Below are positions 6,483-14,622 of a DNA stretch of 45,827 bases, one piece after another (position 1 is the stretch's first letter; every line of letters begins with the position of its first letter). Made by a program: the position numbers and the translations under genes. Below the pieces are notes generated by a model. It ran no database searches and was not told the origin of the DNA. It worked only from the letters and a program-made list of their open reading frames with translations. This stretch comes from Parabacteroides sp. (lineage in GTDB: Bacteria; Bacteroidota; Bacteroidia; Bacteroidales; Tannerellaceae), in NCBI GenBank assembly GCA_022775005.1, contig JALFJR010000107.1:1-45827 (forward strand), given 5' to 3'.

Positions 6483-8318
6483 ATGAAAAGGAACCTATTC
6501 TTGAGCCTGCTATTGGCTCTCTTCGCTACCAGCGCATTAGCTGCCGATCAAGTCAAAATCGAACCGGCATTTTGGTGGAGCGGCATGAAAAAAACCGAGT
6601 TACAACTAATGGTTTATGGGAAGGATATTGCGGGGTATTTGCCCAGCATCAATTATCCAGGAGTACAACTGAAAAGCTCCGTGGCTTTGGAAAGCCCAAA
6701 CTATCTTTTGATTTATCTCGACGTAGCAAATGCGCAACCGGGCACTTTCAATATCACCTTCACGCAAGGCAAAAAAAGTTTCAAGATGCCCTATGAGTTG
6801 AAAGCACGCAAAGCGAACGCTGATCAGATCAAGGGCTTTGACTCCTCTGACGTGCTTTACCTCATCATGCCGGATCGTTTCGCTGATGGCGATCCCTCAT
6901 TGGATCAGATTCCGATGCGCACGGAATATAAGGTGGATCGCAACAATCCCAACGCACGTCACGGCGGAGATTTGGCGGGTATCGAGCAACATTTGGATTA
7001 CATCGAGGACTTAGGTGTGACCGCTATTTGGTTGAATCCCGTCTTAGAAAATGACATGAAGGGAGGCTCCTACCACGGCTACGCCACCACCGACTATTAC
7101 CGGGTGGATCCCCGCTTCGGCTCGAATGAGGATTATAAGCGACTGATCGACAAGACACACCAAAAAGGCATGAAGGTGGTGATGGATATGATTTTCAACC
7201 ACTGCGGAAGCGATCACCCTTGGATGAAAGATGTACCGAGCCACGACTGGTTCAACAATTTGGACCACTACGTGCAAACCAACCACGACAAGGAGGCCTA
7301 TTTCGATCCCTACGTCTCCGACTACGACAAGAATTGCATGATCAACGGTTGGTTCGTGCCCTCCATGCCGGACCTGAATCAAAAGAATCCGCACGTAGCG
7401 AAATACCTGATCCAGAACTCGATCTGGTGGATAGAGTACAGTGGTGTAGATGGGATTCGTCAAGACACCTATCCCTACGCCGATGTGGATATGATGCACG
7501 ATTGGTGCGAGGCCGTAGAGTTGGAATATCCGGATTACAACATCGTCGGCGAGGCGTGGATGAACTATACCATTGGCTCCGCTTACTGGCAGCGTGGCAG
7601 TCGGCTGAATTTTGGGAAAGACACCGGTTTGAAATCGGTGATGGATTTCCGCTTGATGGGTATTGCCCATGACGTGTTCCATGCAGACGGTGGTTTACAA
7701 GGAGTCTTCGAGCATCTGTGTTATGACTATGTCTATCCAGACATCAACCATGTGCTCCGTTTCTTGGAGAATCACGACACCGATCGCTTCTTGCGGGAGA
7801 TGCCGAAAAGCTCAGCGGATCTATATGCGTTCAAACAGGGCGTAACCTTCCTGCTGACCATCCCCGGTATTCCGCAGCTCTATTACGGGCAGGAGTTGTT
7901 GATGAATGGCACGAAAGAGAAGAGCGATGGCTATATCCGTCTGGATGTGCCAGGGGGTTGGCCGGGCGATAAAGTGAACCAGTTTGAGCCTTCAGGGCGT
8001 ACCGCTGTGCAAAATGAAGCTTGGACTTTCATACAGACCTTGCTCAAATGGCGTAAAGGCAATGAGGTGATCGCCAAAGGCAAGATGAAACATTTCATGC
8101 CCAACAAAGGGGTGTACGTTTATGAGCGTAGCCTCAATGGAAAACGAGTTATGGTGTTGATGAACGGAAGCAGCAAAGCGGTAGAGTTGTCGCTCGATCG
8201 GTATGCAGAGAGTCTGCAGGGCACGGCGCAAGGTAAAGATATCTTGACCGGGCGCACCGTCGCTTTAGGCACTTCACTCTCGATGAAAGCGAAAGAGATT
8301 TTGGTGTTAGAGCTGTAA
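6483..8318 (+). CDS. GH13 alpha-amylase family protein (SusA-like neopullulanase/cyclomaltodextrinase)
   Basis: The start at 6483 gives 611 residues and a clean signal peptide (LFLSLLLALFATSALAAD), so the enzyme is exported, probably periplasmic. An N-terminal beta domain (about 22-130, PAFWWSGMK) is typical of SusA-type cyclomaltodextrinases. The GH13 barrel carries all four conserved regions: MDMIFNHCGSDH near residue 235, GIRQDTY with nucleophile Asp328, GEAW with acid/base Glu357, and ENHDTDR with Asp432. A short C-terminal beta domain follows. The length is close to the roughly 617 residues of Bacteroides SusA. The expected reaction is hydrolysis of alpha-1,4 bonds in maltooligosaccharides, cyclodextrins or pullulan. 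No susB-G homologues adjoin it, so it appears to be a stand-alone gene under its own promoter. Confidence 0.9.
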   Translation: MKRNLFLSLLLALFATSALAADQVKIEPAFWWSGMKKTELQLMVYGKDIAGYLPSINYPGVQLKSSVALESPNYLLIYLDVANAQPGTFNITFTQGKKSFKMPYELKARKANADQIKGFDSSDVLYLIMPDRFADGDPSLDQIPMRTEYKVDRNNPNARHGGDLAGIEQHLDYIEDLGVTAIWLNPVLENDMKGGSYHGYATTDYYRVDPRFGSNEDYKRLIDKTHQKGMKVVMDMIFNHCGSDHPWMKDVPSHDWFNNLDHYVQTNHDKEAYFDPYVSDYDKNCMINGWFVPSMPDLNQKNPHVAKYLIQNSIWWIEYSGVDGIRQDTYPYADVDMMHDWCEAVELEYPDYNIVGEAWMNYTIGSAYWQRGSRLNFGKDTGLKSVMDFRLMGIAHDVFHADGGLQGVFEHLCYDYVYPDINHVLRFLENHDTDRFLREMPKSSADLYAFKQGVTFLLTIPGIPQLYYGQELLMNGTKEKSDGYIRLDVPGGWPGDKVNQFEPSGRTAVQNEAWTFIQTLLKWRKGNEVIAKGKMKHFMPNKGVYVYERSLNGKRVMVLMNGSSKAVELSLDRYAESLQGTAQGKDILTGRTVALGTSLSMKAKEILVLEL

Positions 8319-8342
8319 GCTACATACGCTCCCCTCAAAAGC

Positions 8343-8386
8343 AATGACCAAGAAGAGATTAGTCATAAATCATCTTCTTGGTCATT
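8343..8386. terminator. Shared hairpin containing the SDR stop codon
   Basis: AATGACCAAGAAGA (8343-8356) and TCTTCTTGGTCATT (8373-8386) form a perfect 14-bp stem with a 16-nt loop. The SDR gene stop codon (8359-8361) lies in the loop, so one arm is coding sequence. On the minus strand the stem is followed by GCTTTTGAGG, a weak T tract. It sits between convergent genes, 25 bp past the GH13 stop. Confidence 0.65.
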
Positions 8387-9180
8387 CCTCCATCAATGGT
8401 CAAATTCTCGCCATTGATAAAATCATTCTCGGTCTGCGTAAGGAAAAGGGCCAGACGAGCGACATCTTTCGGTTTGCCAACCCTGCCCGAAGGATGCTGC
8501 GCATGATCTTCCGGGCGCAGCGATGCATAGCCTTGATTTTGAATCCAGCCGGGAGAGATACAATTCACGGTGATGTGATAGGGAGCCAACGAGATGGCCA
8601 AAGCATGAGTCAACGAATAAATCCCCCCTTTGGAAGCCGCATAGGCCTCTGTTCCAGGTTCACTCATTAGGTAGCGTGTAGAGCACAGATTGATGATACG
8701 CCCGAAGGGATTGGGCGCAGTAAGTTGCTCCCGATGCTGTGCCAAGCGACGAGCCGTGATAAAGGCCGAACGCAGATTAACAGACAAAATACGATCAAAC
8801 TCTTCTACGCTGCAAGCCGTCAGTGGTTTGAAATCAGAAACGCCAACATTATTGATCAGCACATCCAAATCGCCCCAGTCCTCGAAGAGTTGATCCATGC
8901 AGGCCTCCAAACGGTTTGCTTCACGTACATCCACCGGATAGAAAGAGGCCCCTGTCCGCAATGAAAGCTCCTTGCCCTTCGTTTCATCCACATCGCAAAA
9001 GGCTACCCGATGTCCCGCCGAACGGAAAGCACGCACCAAAGCTTGCCCGATTCCGTTGGCTCCTCCGGTGATGAAGACCCGACGCATCGGTTGGGAGGGC
9101 AGCGACGTACGCCCTTTGGGAGACGTACGTTTCCGCTGCTGATACTCATCAAATTTTTTCTCTAAATAGTTGTCTGCCAT
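8359..9180 (-). CDS. Short-chain dehydrogenase/reductase (SDR)
   Basis: The product has 273 residues with a full classical SDR core: NAD(P)-binding TGGANGIG at 38-45, Asp64 after the second strand (FCDVDE, which usually favours NAD), NNVG at 110-113, catalytic Ser167, Tyr180 and Lys184 (YAASK), and the ISPGW segment. The first 33 residues are an extra, charged extension (NYLEKKFDEYQQRKR) of unknown role. The substrate cannot be deduced. The start codon lies one base past the stop of the upstream GTPase gene (9182), so the two are almost certainly co-transcribed and perhaps translationally coupled. Its final codons fold into the terminator hairpin. Confidence 0.9.
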   Translation of the reverse strand: MADNYLEKKFDEYQQRKRTSPKGRTSLPSQPMRRVFITGGANGIGQALVRAFRSAGHRVAFCDVDETKGKELSLRTGASFYPVDVREANRLEACMDQLFEDWGDLDVLINNVGVSDFKPLTACSVEEFDRILSVNLRSAFITARRLAQHREQLTAPNPFGRIINLCSTRYLMSEPGTEAYAASKGGIYSLTHALAISLAPYHITVNCISPGWIQNQGYASLRPEDHAQHPSGRVGKPKDVARLALFLTQTENDFINGENLTIDGGMTKKMIYD

Positions 9181-9181
9181 A

Positions 9182-10447
9182 TTACTCCGCTGCCAAACAA
9201 GTATCCAACTGCTTTGTCAACATCTCTTTATCGAGATGCTGGCCAATAAAGACAATCTTGATCATGCGATCGCCATACTGCTTATCCCAGTCGCGCATCA
9301 ATCCCGGCTCCTGCTTCATCAGTTGGATCAAATCCTCCTCCGGGGCAGTAGCATACCAAAGACCCGCTTGTGAGATCTGCTTCTGCTTACCTGCCTGCTC
9401 AAAAAGAATAGACATATCCCGATTATGCGCAAAGTAGCAAATACCCTTCGCACGAATCACATTGGTAGGCCATTGTGTGGCCAAGAAGCGGTCGAACTTA
9501 TGAATATCGAAGGGCGGACGGCGGTAATAGACAAAGGTACCAATGCCGTATTCCTCAGCCTCTCCCTCCTCGTGGTCGTGATGATGATGGTGGTGATGGC
9601 CATGCTCATGTTCATCGTGCTCATGTTCATCGTGGTCATCATGATCGTCATCCTCATCGTGATGATGATGTTCGTGATGGTGGTGATGGGCCTCTTCCTC
9701 CTCCGCTTCCGTCGGAGCCTTCTCAATACCTCTGATCCAACCCGCAGAGGTAGCTACCCGTTCAAAATTAAAGAGGTGCGTGTCGATCAAATCATCCAAA
9801 GACACCTTGGCATAGTCGCACTCGATGATCTTAGCAGCCGGCTGCAATGTACGAATGATCTGCTTGATGCGAGCCAACTCTTCCGGCTTCACCTCTGAAG
9901 CCTTATTGAGCAGGATCAGGTTACAAAACTCGATCTGCTGGATGATCAGGTTCTCGATGTCCTCTTCGTCGATGTGTTCACGGGTCAGCTGGTCGCCACA
10001 AGCGAACTCGCTCTCCAAACGCAACGCATCCACGACAGTAGTCACGCAATCCAAGCGGCAACGTCCATACTTCGTATAGTTCTCGCCCAAACGAGGGATG
10101 GAGCAAATGGTTTGCGCAATGGGCTCCGGCTCACAGATACCACTGGCCTCAATCACGATATAATCAAAGCGTTGCATCTTCATGATCTCAAAGATCTGCT
10201 CAATCAGATCCGTCCGAAGCGTGCAACAAATACAACCATTCTGAAGAGCCACCAAGCTCTCGTCTTTTTTGCCGACAATGCCTCCCTTTTGGATCAAATC
10301 CGCATCAATATTGACCTCGCCAATGTCATTGACGATTACCGCAAACTTAATGCCTCGTTGGTTGGAGAGAATATGGTTGACCAATGTTGTTTTCCCACTG
10401 CCCAGATAACCGGTCAAGAGCAGTATAGGAGTCTCTTTTGTATTCAT
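9182..10447 (-). CDS. CobW/G3E-family GTPase with long His/Asp-rich insert (probable metallochaperone)
   Basis: The protein has 421 residues. It shows a Walker A motif GYLGSGKTT (13-21), the family-defining CxCC metal site in NGCICC (Cys72, Cys74, Cys75), a Walker B region around VIEASGICEP, a LLNKAS guanine-specificity motif, and the CobW C-terminal domain (from about 305 on, IHKFDRFLATQWP). Between the two domains, about residues 255-300, lies an insert that is almost entirely His, Asp and Glu, including runs of seven and five His. COG0523 proteins use GTP hydrolysis to hand metal, often zinc, to client enzymes; the His-rich insert fits metal storage or binding. This is family knowledge and inference; the client is not known. 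It is the first gene of a pair with the SDR. Confidence 0.88.
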   Translation of the reverse strand: MNTKETPILLLTGYLGSGKTTLVNHILSNQRGIKFAVIVNDIGEVNIDADLIQKGGIVGKKDESLVALQNGCICCTLRTDLIEQIFEIMKMQRFDYIVIEASGICEPEPIAQTICSIPRLGENYTKYGRCRLDCVTTVVDALRLESEFACGDQLTREHIDEEDIENLIIQQIEFCNLILLNKASEVKPEELARIKQIIRTLQPAAKIIECDYAKVSLDDLIDTHLFNFERVATSAGWIRGIEKAPTEAEEEEAHHHHHEHHHHDEDDDHDDHDEHEHDEHEHGHHHHHHHDHEEGEAEEYGIGTFVYYRRPPFDIHKFDRFLATQWPTNVIRAKGICYFAHNRDMSILFEQAGKQKQISQAGLWYATAPEEDLIQLMKQEPGLMRDWDKQYGDRMIKIVFIGQHLDKEMLTKQLDTCLAAE

Positions 10448-10472
10448 CTTTTTACCTTATTATAATATAGTG

Positions 10473-10480
10473 CAAAAGTA
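10473..10480 (-). promoter_or_regulatory. Candidate promoter of the GTPase-SDR pair, -7 box TACTTTTG
   Basis: The minus strand reads TACTTTTG, a match to TAnnTTTG, 26 bp before the GTPase ATG in the 45-bp gap after the SLC13 gene. It gives the GTPase-SDR pair its own start point even though the upstream genes run the same way. I recognised no Zur-type operator. Confidence 0.5.
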
Positions 10481-10492
10481 CACGTTTTTCTG

Positions 10493-12280
10493 TTAGAACG
10501 GCCAGAACAACGGGGCGAAAAGTGCCGAAACAGCTACAGTCATGAGGTTCATCAAGATACCTAAGCGAGCGAAATCCTGGAATTTGTAACCACCGGGACC
10601 ATACACCAACAGGTGCGTAGGCGATCCAATCGGAGTAGCAAAGCTGGCCGTTGAGATCATCAAGGAGAAGAGGTATGGCTCCGGGTTTACCCCTAAGACA
10701 TGAGCCGTCTGCATAGCAATCGGGAAAAAGATCGCAGCAGCAGCTGTATTGGAGATAAACTCACTCATCACGCAAACCGTCAAACAAATCACAATCAGTG
10801 CGATATAGGGATTCGTTCCACATAGACCTTGGATACTTCCTGCGATAGCCGCCGCCAAACCGGTAGATTGGATGGAGGAGGCCACGCCGATAGAGGCCGC
10901 AAAAACCACCAAGGTACTACCCGATACATTCGAGCGTGCCGAGGCAGGCGTACAACATTTCGTGAGCAACAACAGAATCATGCCCACCAACGCAGCCGTC
11001 ACCAATGGCAAGACATTGAACGCACTGACGGCAACAATCGCAAGCATAATGGCTGAAGCCACATAGGTCTTTTGGTTAACCGGGAGGTCTTTCTCCGGTT
11101 TGTTAAGCAGAAGCATATCTTTCTCCAAAAGGCTCGCCTGATCATAGAAATCGGGTGTACATTCTAACAACAGTGTATCACCAGGAAAGATAACCGTCTC
11201 ACGCGGGCTGGCCTCAATACGCTTACCTTGGCGAGAAATAGCGATCAGCACCACTTGGAACAGCTTCTCGAAGTTTCGGCTCATGAAGGTACGTCCGATC
11301 AAGGAGCTGTATTCCGGTACGACCGCCTGCACCAAATTACGTTCTCCACTCAACTCCGAAACCGAATAGACATGCTGAGCCGCGGTTACCAACCCATGCG
11401 ATTGTTTCAACGCCATTAATTTATCGGGCATACCCGTATAGATCAAGCGGTCACCTCCCATGATGAACTCATCATCGGGCACAGGAGAAATCAACTCTTT
11501 ATCAAAGCGCAGGATCTCAATGATGTGCCCACCATTCACCTGCCCCAAGCCGGCTTCCTCCACGGTTTGTCCCACATACGGGCAATCCGAAGGGACCAAC
11601 AATTCCACAGTAAACTCCTTCGTATCGGCGAATTGCTCCTCACTCTGTGTACGCTCCGGCAGGAAACGACGCATCAAAAGGAGTAATAGATAACCTGCGA
11701 TCAAACAAATAACACCCAATTTACCTACTTCGAAAAAACCGAAGGAATGGCCAGTCTGATCGGCATAAAGGCCACTGACAATCAGGTTAGGCGGTGTTCC
11801 GATGATCGTGCAAAGGCCACCGAACACAGAGGCATAGCTCAACGGGATCAACAACTTGGAAGGTTTAAGGCGGAGCTTCTTCGACCAAATCATCACCACT
11901 TGGATAAACATGGCCACCACCGTCGTATTGCTCAGCACAGCACTGGCTGCTGAGACGGGAGCCATCAAACGTAACAACGCACTGGGATAGCTTTTAGGTG
12001 TGCCCAAGCAACGACGGGTAATCCAATGCAGCACACCCGTTTGTGTCAATCCAGCCACCACGACAAACATAAAGGCAACCGTCAACACGGAGGTTGAACT
12101 GAACCCACTCAATGCCACTTTCAAATCAATAGTGCCCGTTAGCAACAAAACGGCCAATCCCCCTAAGAAAGCAAAGTCGGTCGGTACTTTCGTAAAGATC
12201 AAGAGAGCGAATATGCCCAACATGGTAACTATTGCCACCCACGCATAGCCAGTCAAGCCGGCAAATAAAATTTGGTCCAT
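10493..12280 (-). CDS. SLC13/DASS-family permease with two RCK_C domains
   Basis: This 595-residue membrane protein has hydrophobic blocks at about 10-205 and 405-595 flanking a soluble middle (about 220-390). The two halves carry the paired SNT signatures of divalent-anion:sodium symporters: SNTT (117-120) with GTPPNL, and SNTAAAA with the GSPTHLLVYGPGGY loop. The soluble part contains two TrkA-C/RCK_C-like domains, recognised by VPSDCPYVGQTVEE...GGDRLIYTG and VPEYSSLIGRTF...PGDTLLLEC. This layout is common in bacterial SLC13 permeases annotated for sulfate or dicarboxylates; the substrate here is unknown. It follows the acyltransferase gene by 37 bp with no -7 box between them, so it is probably the last gene of a three-gene operon. 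Confidence 0.9.
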   Translation of the reverse strand: MDQILFAGLTGYAWVAIVTMLGIFALLIFTKVPTDFAFLGGLAVLLLTGTIDLKVALSGFSSTSVLTVAFMFVVVAGLTQTGVLHWITRRCLGTPKSYPSALLRLMAPVSAASAVLSNTTVVAMFIQVVMIWSKKLRLKPSKLLIPLSYASVFGGLCTIIGTPPNLIVSGLYADQTGHSFGFFEVGKLGVICLIAGYLLLLLMRRFLPERTQSEEQFADTKEFTVELLVPSDCPYVGQTVEEAGLGQVNGGHIIEILRFDKELISPVPDDEFIMGGDRLIYTGMPDKLMALKQSHGLVTAAQHVYSVSELSGERNLVQAVVPEYSSLIGRTFMSRNFEKLFQVVLIAISRQGKRIEASPRETVIFPGDTLLLECTPDFYDQASLLEKDMLLLNKPEKDLPVNQKTYVASAIMLAIVAVSAFNVLPLVTAALVGMILLLLTKCCTPASARSNVSGSTLVVFAASIGVASSIQSTGLAAAIAGSIQGLCGTNPYIALIVICLTVCVMSEFISNTAAAAIFFPIAMQTAHVLGVNPEPYLFSLMISTASFATPIGSPTHLLVYGPGGYKFQDFARLGILMNLMTVAVSALFAPLFWPF

Positions 12281-12317
12281 AAACTGTATAGTTAAAAGTT
12301 AATTCTCACGCATTTGA

Positions 12318-13427
12318 CTATCCGATTAACCATTTACTTCCAGGTAGGTAAGAGAGCGCTTTCACAGTCACCGCACAGCAGATGTAAGATAGCAAGGCAA
12401 TACAAGGAATCGCCATATAAACAGGGACAAGCGGATTCGCCTGATCGCCATTCACAAAGAAAGAGGCAATCGGAGCTAAGAAAAATAGATGCACTAAATA
12501 CATACCAAATGAAAGTCGAGCCAATTCCTTAACAAAGCGATTAGGGCGCTTTATACAGCTGAAGAGCAAAAAAGCACCAAAGGTGGCACAGAGCACATTG
12601 GGGGTACAAAACTCCCAGGACCATTCCAGCAAAGGTGTTTCAATGGGTCCTCCAGGCACGCCTTTCCACCAAAATGACCATGCCGTGAAGACAGCTCCCA
12701 ACAGGAAACAGAAGGTACCCAGACGTAAACGTTTGCTGCGGCTCCAATCCAAATGCACCCGGATATAGTGTGCCAGAACCAGGTAGCCCAAATAGCCGGA
12801 GCAATACCAAAGCATGTGATAACCATTCCAGAAGCACTCACCCCACAACTCAGCAGCCACAAACCGATGCAGCCAAGGCATGAAAGTGGAACCAACAAAC
12901 AACCAAAGGAACGTACGTACTTCTTTCGCCGTAGCTCGTTCCAACCAAGGAGAGACAACCGGCATGATCAAGTAGAGACTGATCAAGGGATACATGAACC
13001 AAAGATGACCCGCCATCGAGGGAAAATTGAAGGGCAGCAGTTTCAAGTCAGCCAAGGATTGCTCCCAGCTCATGCCACCCCAAGCCAAGGGAAGAAAGCA
13101 ATAAAGCAGAGCGAAAAACAGAAAAGGCGGCAAGATGCGCAGGAAACGGCGATGATAGAACTGCCCCATGGTGACACCCGGTTTAAGCGGTACCAACAGG
13201 AAGGCAGAGACCACCATGAAAAGGGGTACACAGGTTCGGGATACTCCTCCGTCATAGAAAGCCACCCAAAAACGGTTCGCCTCATTCGCCAACCGGGATA
13301 CATTGCCCGCCAAACCGGAACTATCCGCCGCATAAAAATTCTCACTGGCATGTACCAGCATGACCAAGAAACAGGCGATCGCCCGAATGTAATCGACAAA
13401 AACAATTCTTTCTGCTGTCTTTTCCAT
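12318..13427 (-). CDS. Acyltransferase-3 family membrane protein
   Basis: The product has 369 residues and about ten hydrophobic segments. The N-terminus, VDYIRAIACFLVMLVHASE, contains the conserved Arg and the catalytic-type His of the acyltransferase-3 family (OafA, WecH, NolX-like), and RRFLRILPPFLF is the typical basic motif of the next loop. Members move acetyl or other acyl groups onto cell-surface glycans or secreted molecules across the inner membrane. The acceptor is not identifiable and no glycan biosynthesis genes lie nearby. It starts 26 bp after the TolB-like gene on the same strand, suggesting co-transcription. Confidence 0.85.
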   Translation of the reverse strand: MEKTAERIVFVDYIRAIACFLVMLVHASENFYAADSSGLAGNVSRLANEANRFWVAFYDGGVSRTCVPLFMVVSAFLLVPLKPGVTMGQFYHRRFLRILPPFLFFALLYCFLPLAWGGMSWEQSLADLKLLPFNFPSMAGHLWFMYPLISLYLIMPVVSPWLERATAKEVRTFLWLFVGSTFMPWLHRFVAAELWGECFWNGYHMLWYCSGYLGYLVLAHYIRVHLDWSRSKRLRLGTFCFLLGAVFTAWSFWWKGVPGGPIETPLLEWSWEFCTPNVLCATFGAFLLFSCIKRPNRFVKELARLSFGMYLVHLFFLAPIASFFVNGDQANPLVPVYMAIPCIALLSYICCAVTVKALSYLPGSKWLIG

Positions 13428-13453
13428 AATGCTGTATCTTAATTAAAGGTCTA

Positions 13454-14365
13454 TCATTGCAACCGATAGCTCACAAAAGCGAAGCGTCTGCTGTCAGGTG
13501 CCCAAGAGTTGACGTTAATCGTGCCTTGCCCACCGAAAAGTTTCACCAACAGACGAGACTCCCCTCCTGTCGCTGGCATGATGCGCAGCTCTACATTTTT
13601 GTTAGCTAAATGCTGACCTGGCTCCAGATCTCCTTTATAATAGGTAATAAAGACCACCTGCTGACCATCAGGCGAAACATGTGGGAACCAGGAGTTACGT
13701 GTCTCATCAAAAGTCATCTGGGTCTGCTCGCTACCATCCGCCTTCATACGCCACACCTGCATCAATCCACTGCGCACCGAGTTGAACCAAATGTGTTTCC
13801 CATCCGGAGCATATTCCGGGCCATCGTCCAACCCTTCTGCAGTGGTCAGCCGTTGTTCCTCGCCACCCTCCGCAGGGATAACATAGACATCAAAATTGCC
13901 TTTGCGTGCCGCACAATAGGCCAACTGTTTCCCGTCAGGACTCCAGCCATGCAGGTAACTGGGGGCCATCGGTGTGACCAAGCGAGGCGTACCTCCCGTG
14001 ATCGGAAGCGTATAGATGCGAGATTGTCCATCCTCTTTCGTACCATGACTGATGGCGATCTGCTGTCCATCGGCTGAAAGCACATGATCGTTGTTACAGC
14101 GGACCGCATAGGCCGTCTCAATCTGCTCCGGCTCACCCGGCTGATCGGGAGAAAGTTTATAGAGTTTTCCACCACTATTATAGATAAGCCATTGCCCGTC
14201 AGAAGTCCAGTTAGGCGCTTCTATGAGATAGGGAAACTCCTTGACCGTGGTGCGTTCACCTGTAGTGATGTCGCAGATCTCCAAGATACTGGTGACCTTT
14301 TGTTGTGCGGAGAGTGCGCCTATCGCCAGTGCCGCACTGCACAGAATCATGAATATTCGCTTCAT
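13454..14365 (-). CDS. Exported TolB-like beta-propeller protein
   Basis: From the ATG at 14365 the protein has 303 residues. An in-frame start ten codons earlier is excluded because it falls inside the -7 box at 14393-14400. A signal peptide ([20 protein letters not shown]) is followed by a propeller of about six blades with repeated [10 protein letters not shown]-type motifs ([66 protein letters not shown]). This is the TolB/WD40-like PD40 fold, also found in the N-terminal half of the tricorn-like protease at 22.8-26.0 kb. No catalytic domain is attached, so a binding or scaffold role is likely. It is the first gene of the run with the acyltransferase and SLC13 permease. Confidence 0.85.
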   Translation of the reverse strand: MKRIFMILCSAALAIGALSAQQKVTSILEICDITTGERTTVKEFPYLIEAPNWTSDGQWLIYNSGGKLYKLSPDQPGEPEQIETAYAVRCNNDHVLSADGQQIAISHGTKEDGQSRIYTLPITGGTPRLVTPMAPSYLHGWSPDGKQLAYCAARKGNFDVYVIPAEGGEEQRLTTAEGLDDGPEYAPDGKHIWFNSVRSGLMQVWRMKADGSEQTQMTFDETRNSWFPHVSPDGQQVVFITYYKGDLEPGQHLANKNVELRIMPATGGESRLLVKLFGGQGTINVNSWAPDSRRFAFVSYRLQ

Positions 14366-14392
14366 GTTGTTGAGATTTAAGTTGAAACTTTG

Positions 14393-14400
14393 CAAAAATA
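14393..14400 (-). promoter_or_regulatory. Candidate promoter of the TolB-acyltransferase-SLC13 operon
   Basis: The minus strand reads TATTTTTG (TAnnTTTG), 27 bp upstream of the ATG at 14365, and decides in favour of that start. It is divergent from the SusC promoter 143 bp away. Confidence 0.6.
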
Positions 14401-14542
14401 ATAAACTTTTCGAGAAGAAGTCCTATGGTAACCTTTTCTTTTGCACTGTCTTATTTCTGCATAAATATCGATTTAACACAGATAAAAGATAGTATTTATG
14501 CAATAAAAGCCGCTTTACGATTATAAATATACAGAATTATAG

Positions 14543-14550
14543 TATATTTG
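14543..14550 (+). promoter_or_regulatory. Candidate promoter of the SusC-SusD-M14 operon, -7 box TATATTTG
   Basis: TATATTTG matches TAnnTTTG and lies 72 bp before the SusC ATG at 14623. It shows that the longer frame starting at 14548 is not used as the start. The 250-bp divergent region is A/T-rich. I saw no obvious operator. Confidence 0.6.
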
Positions 14551-14622
14551 CGCACTGTTAAGACAAAGAGAGAAATAACAAATAAACGTAAAAGACAAAT
14601 ACAAACTAAACTTGAAAAGACA

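Noticed and set aside
6483-8318. A complete starch-utilisation (sus) operon
   Set aside because: Only the SusA-like gene is present. The SusCD pair is 6 kb away, in a separate operon with a peptidase.
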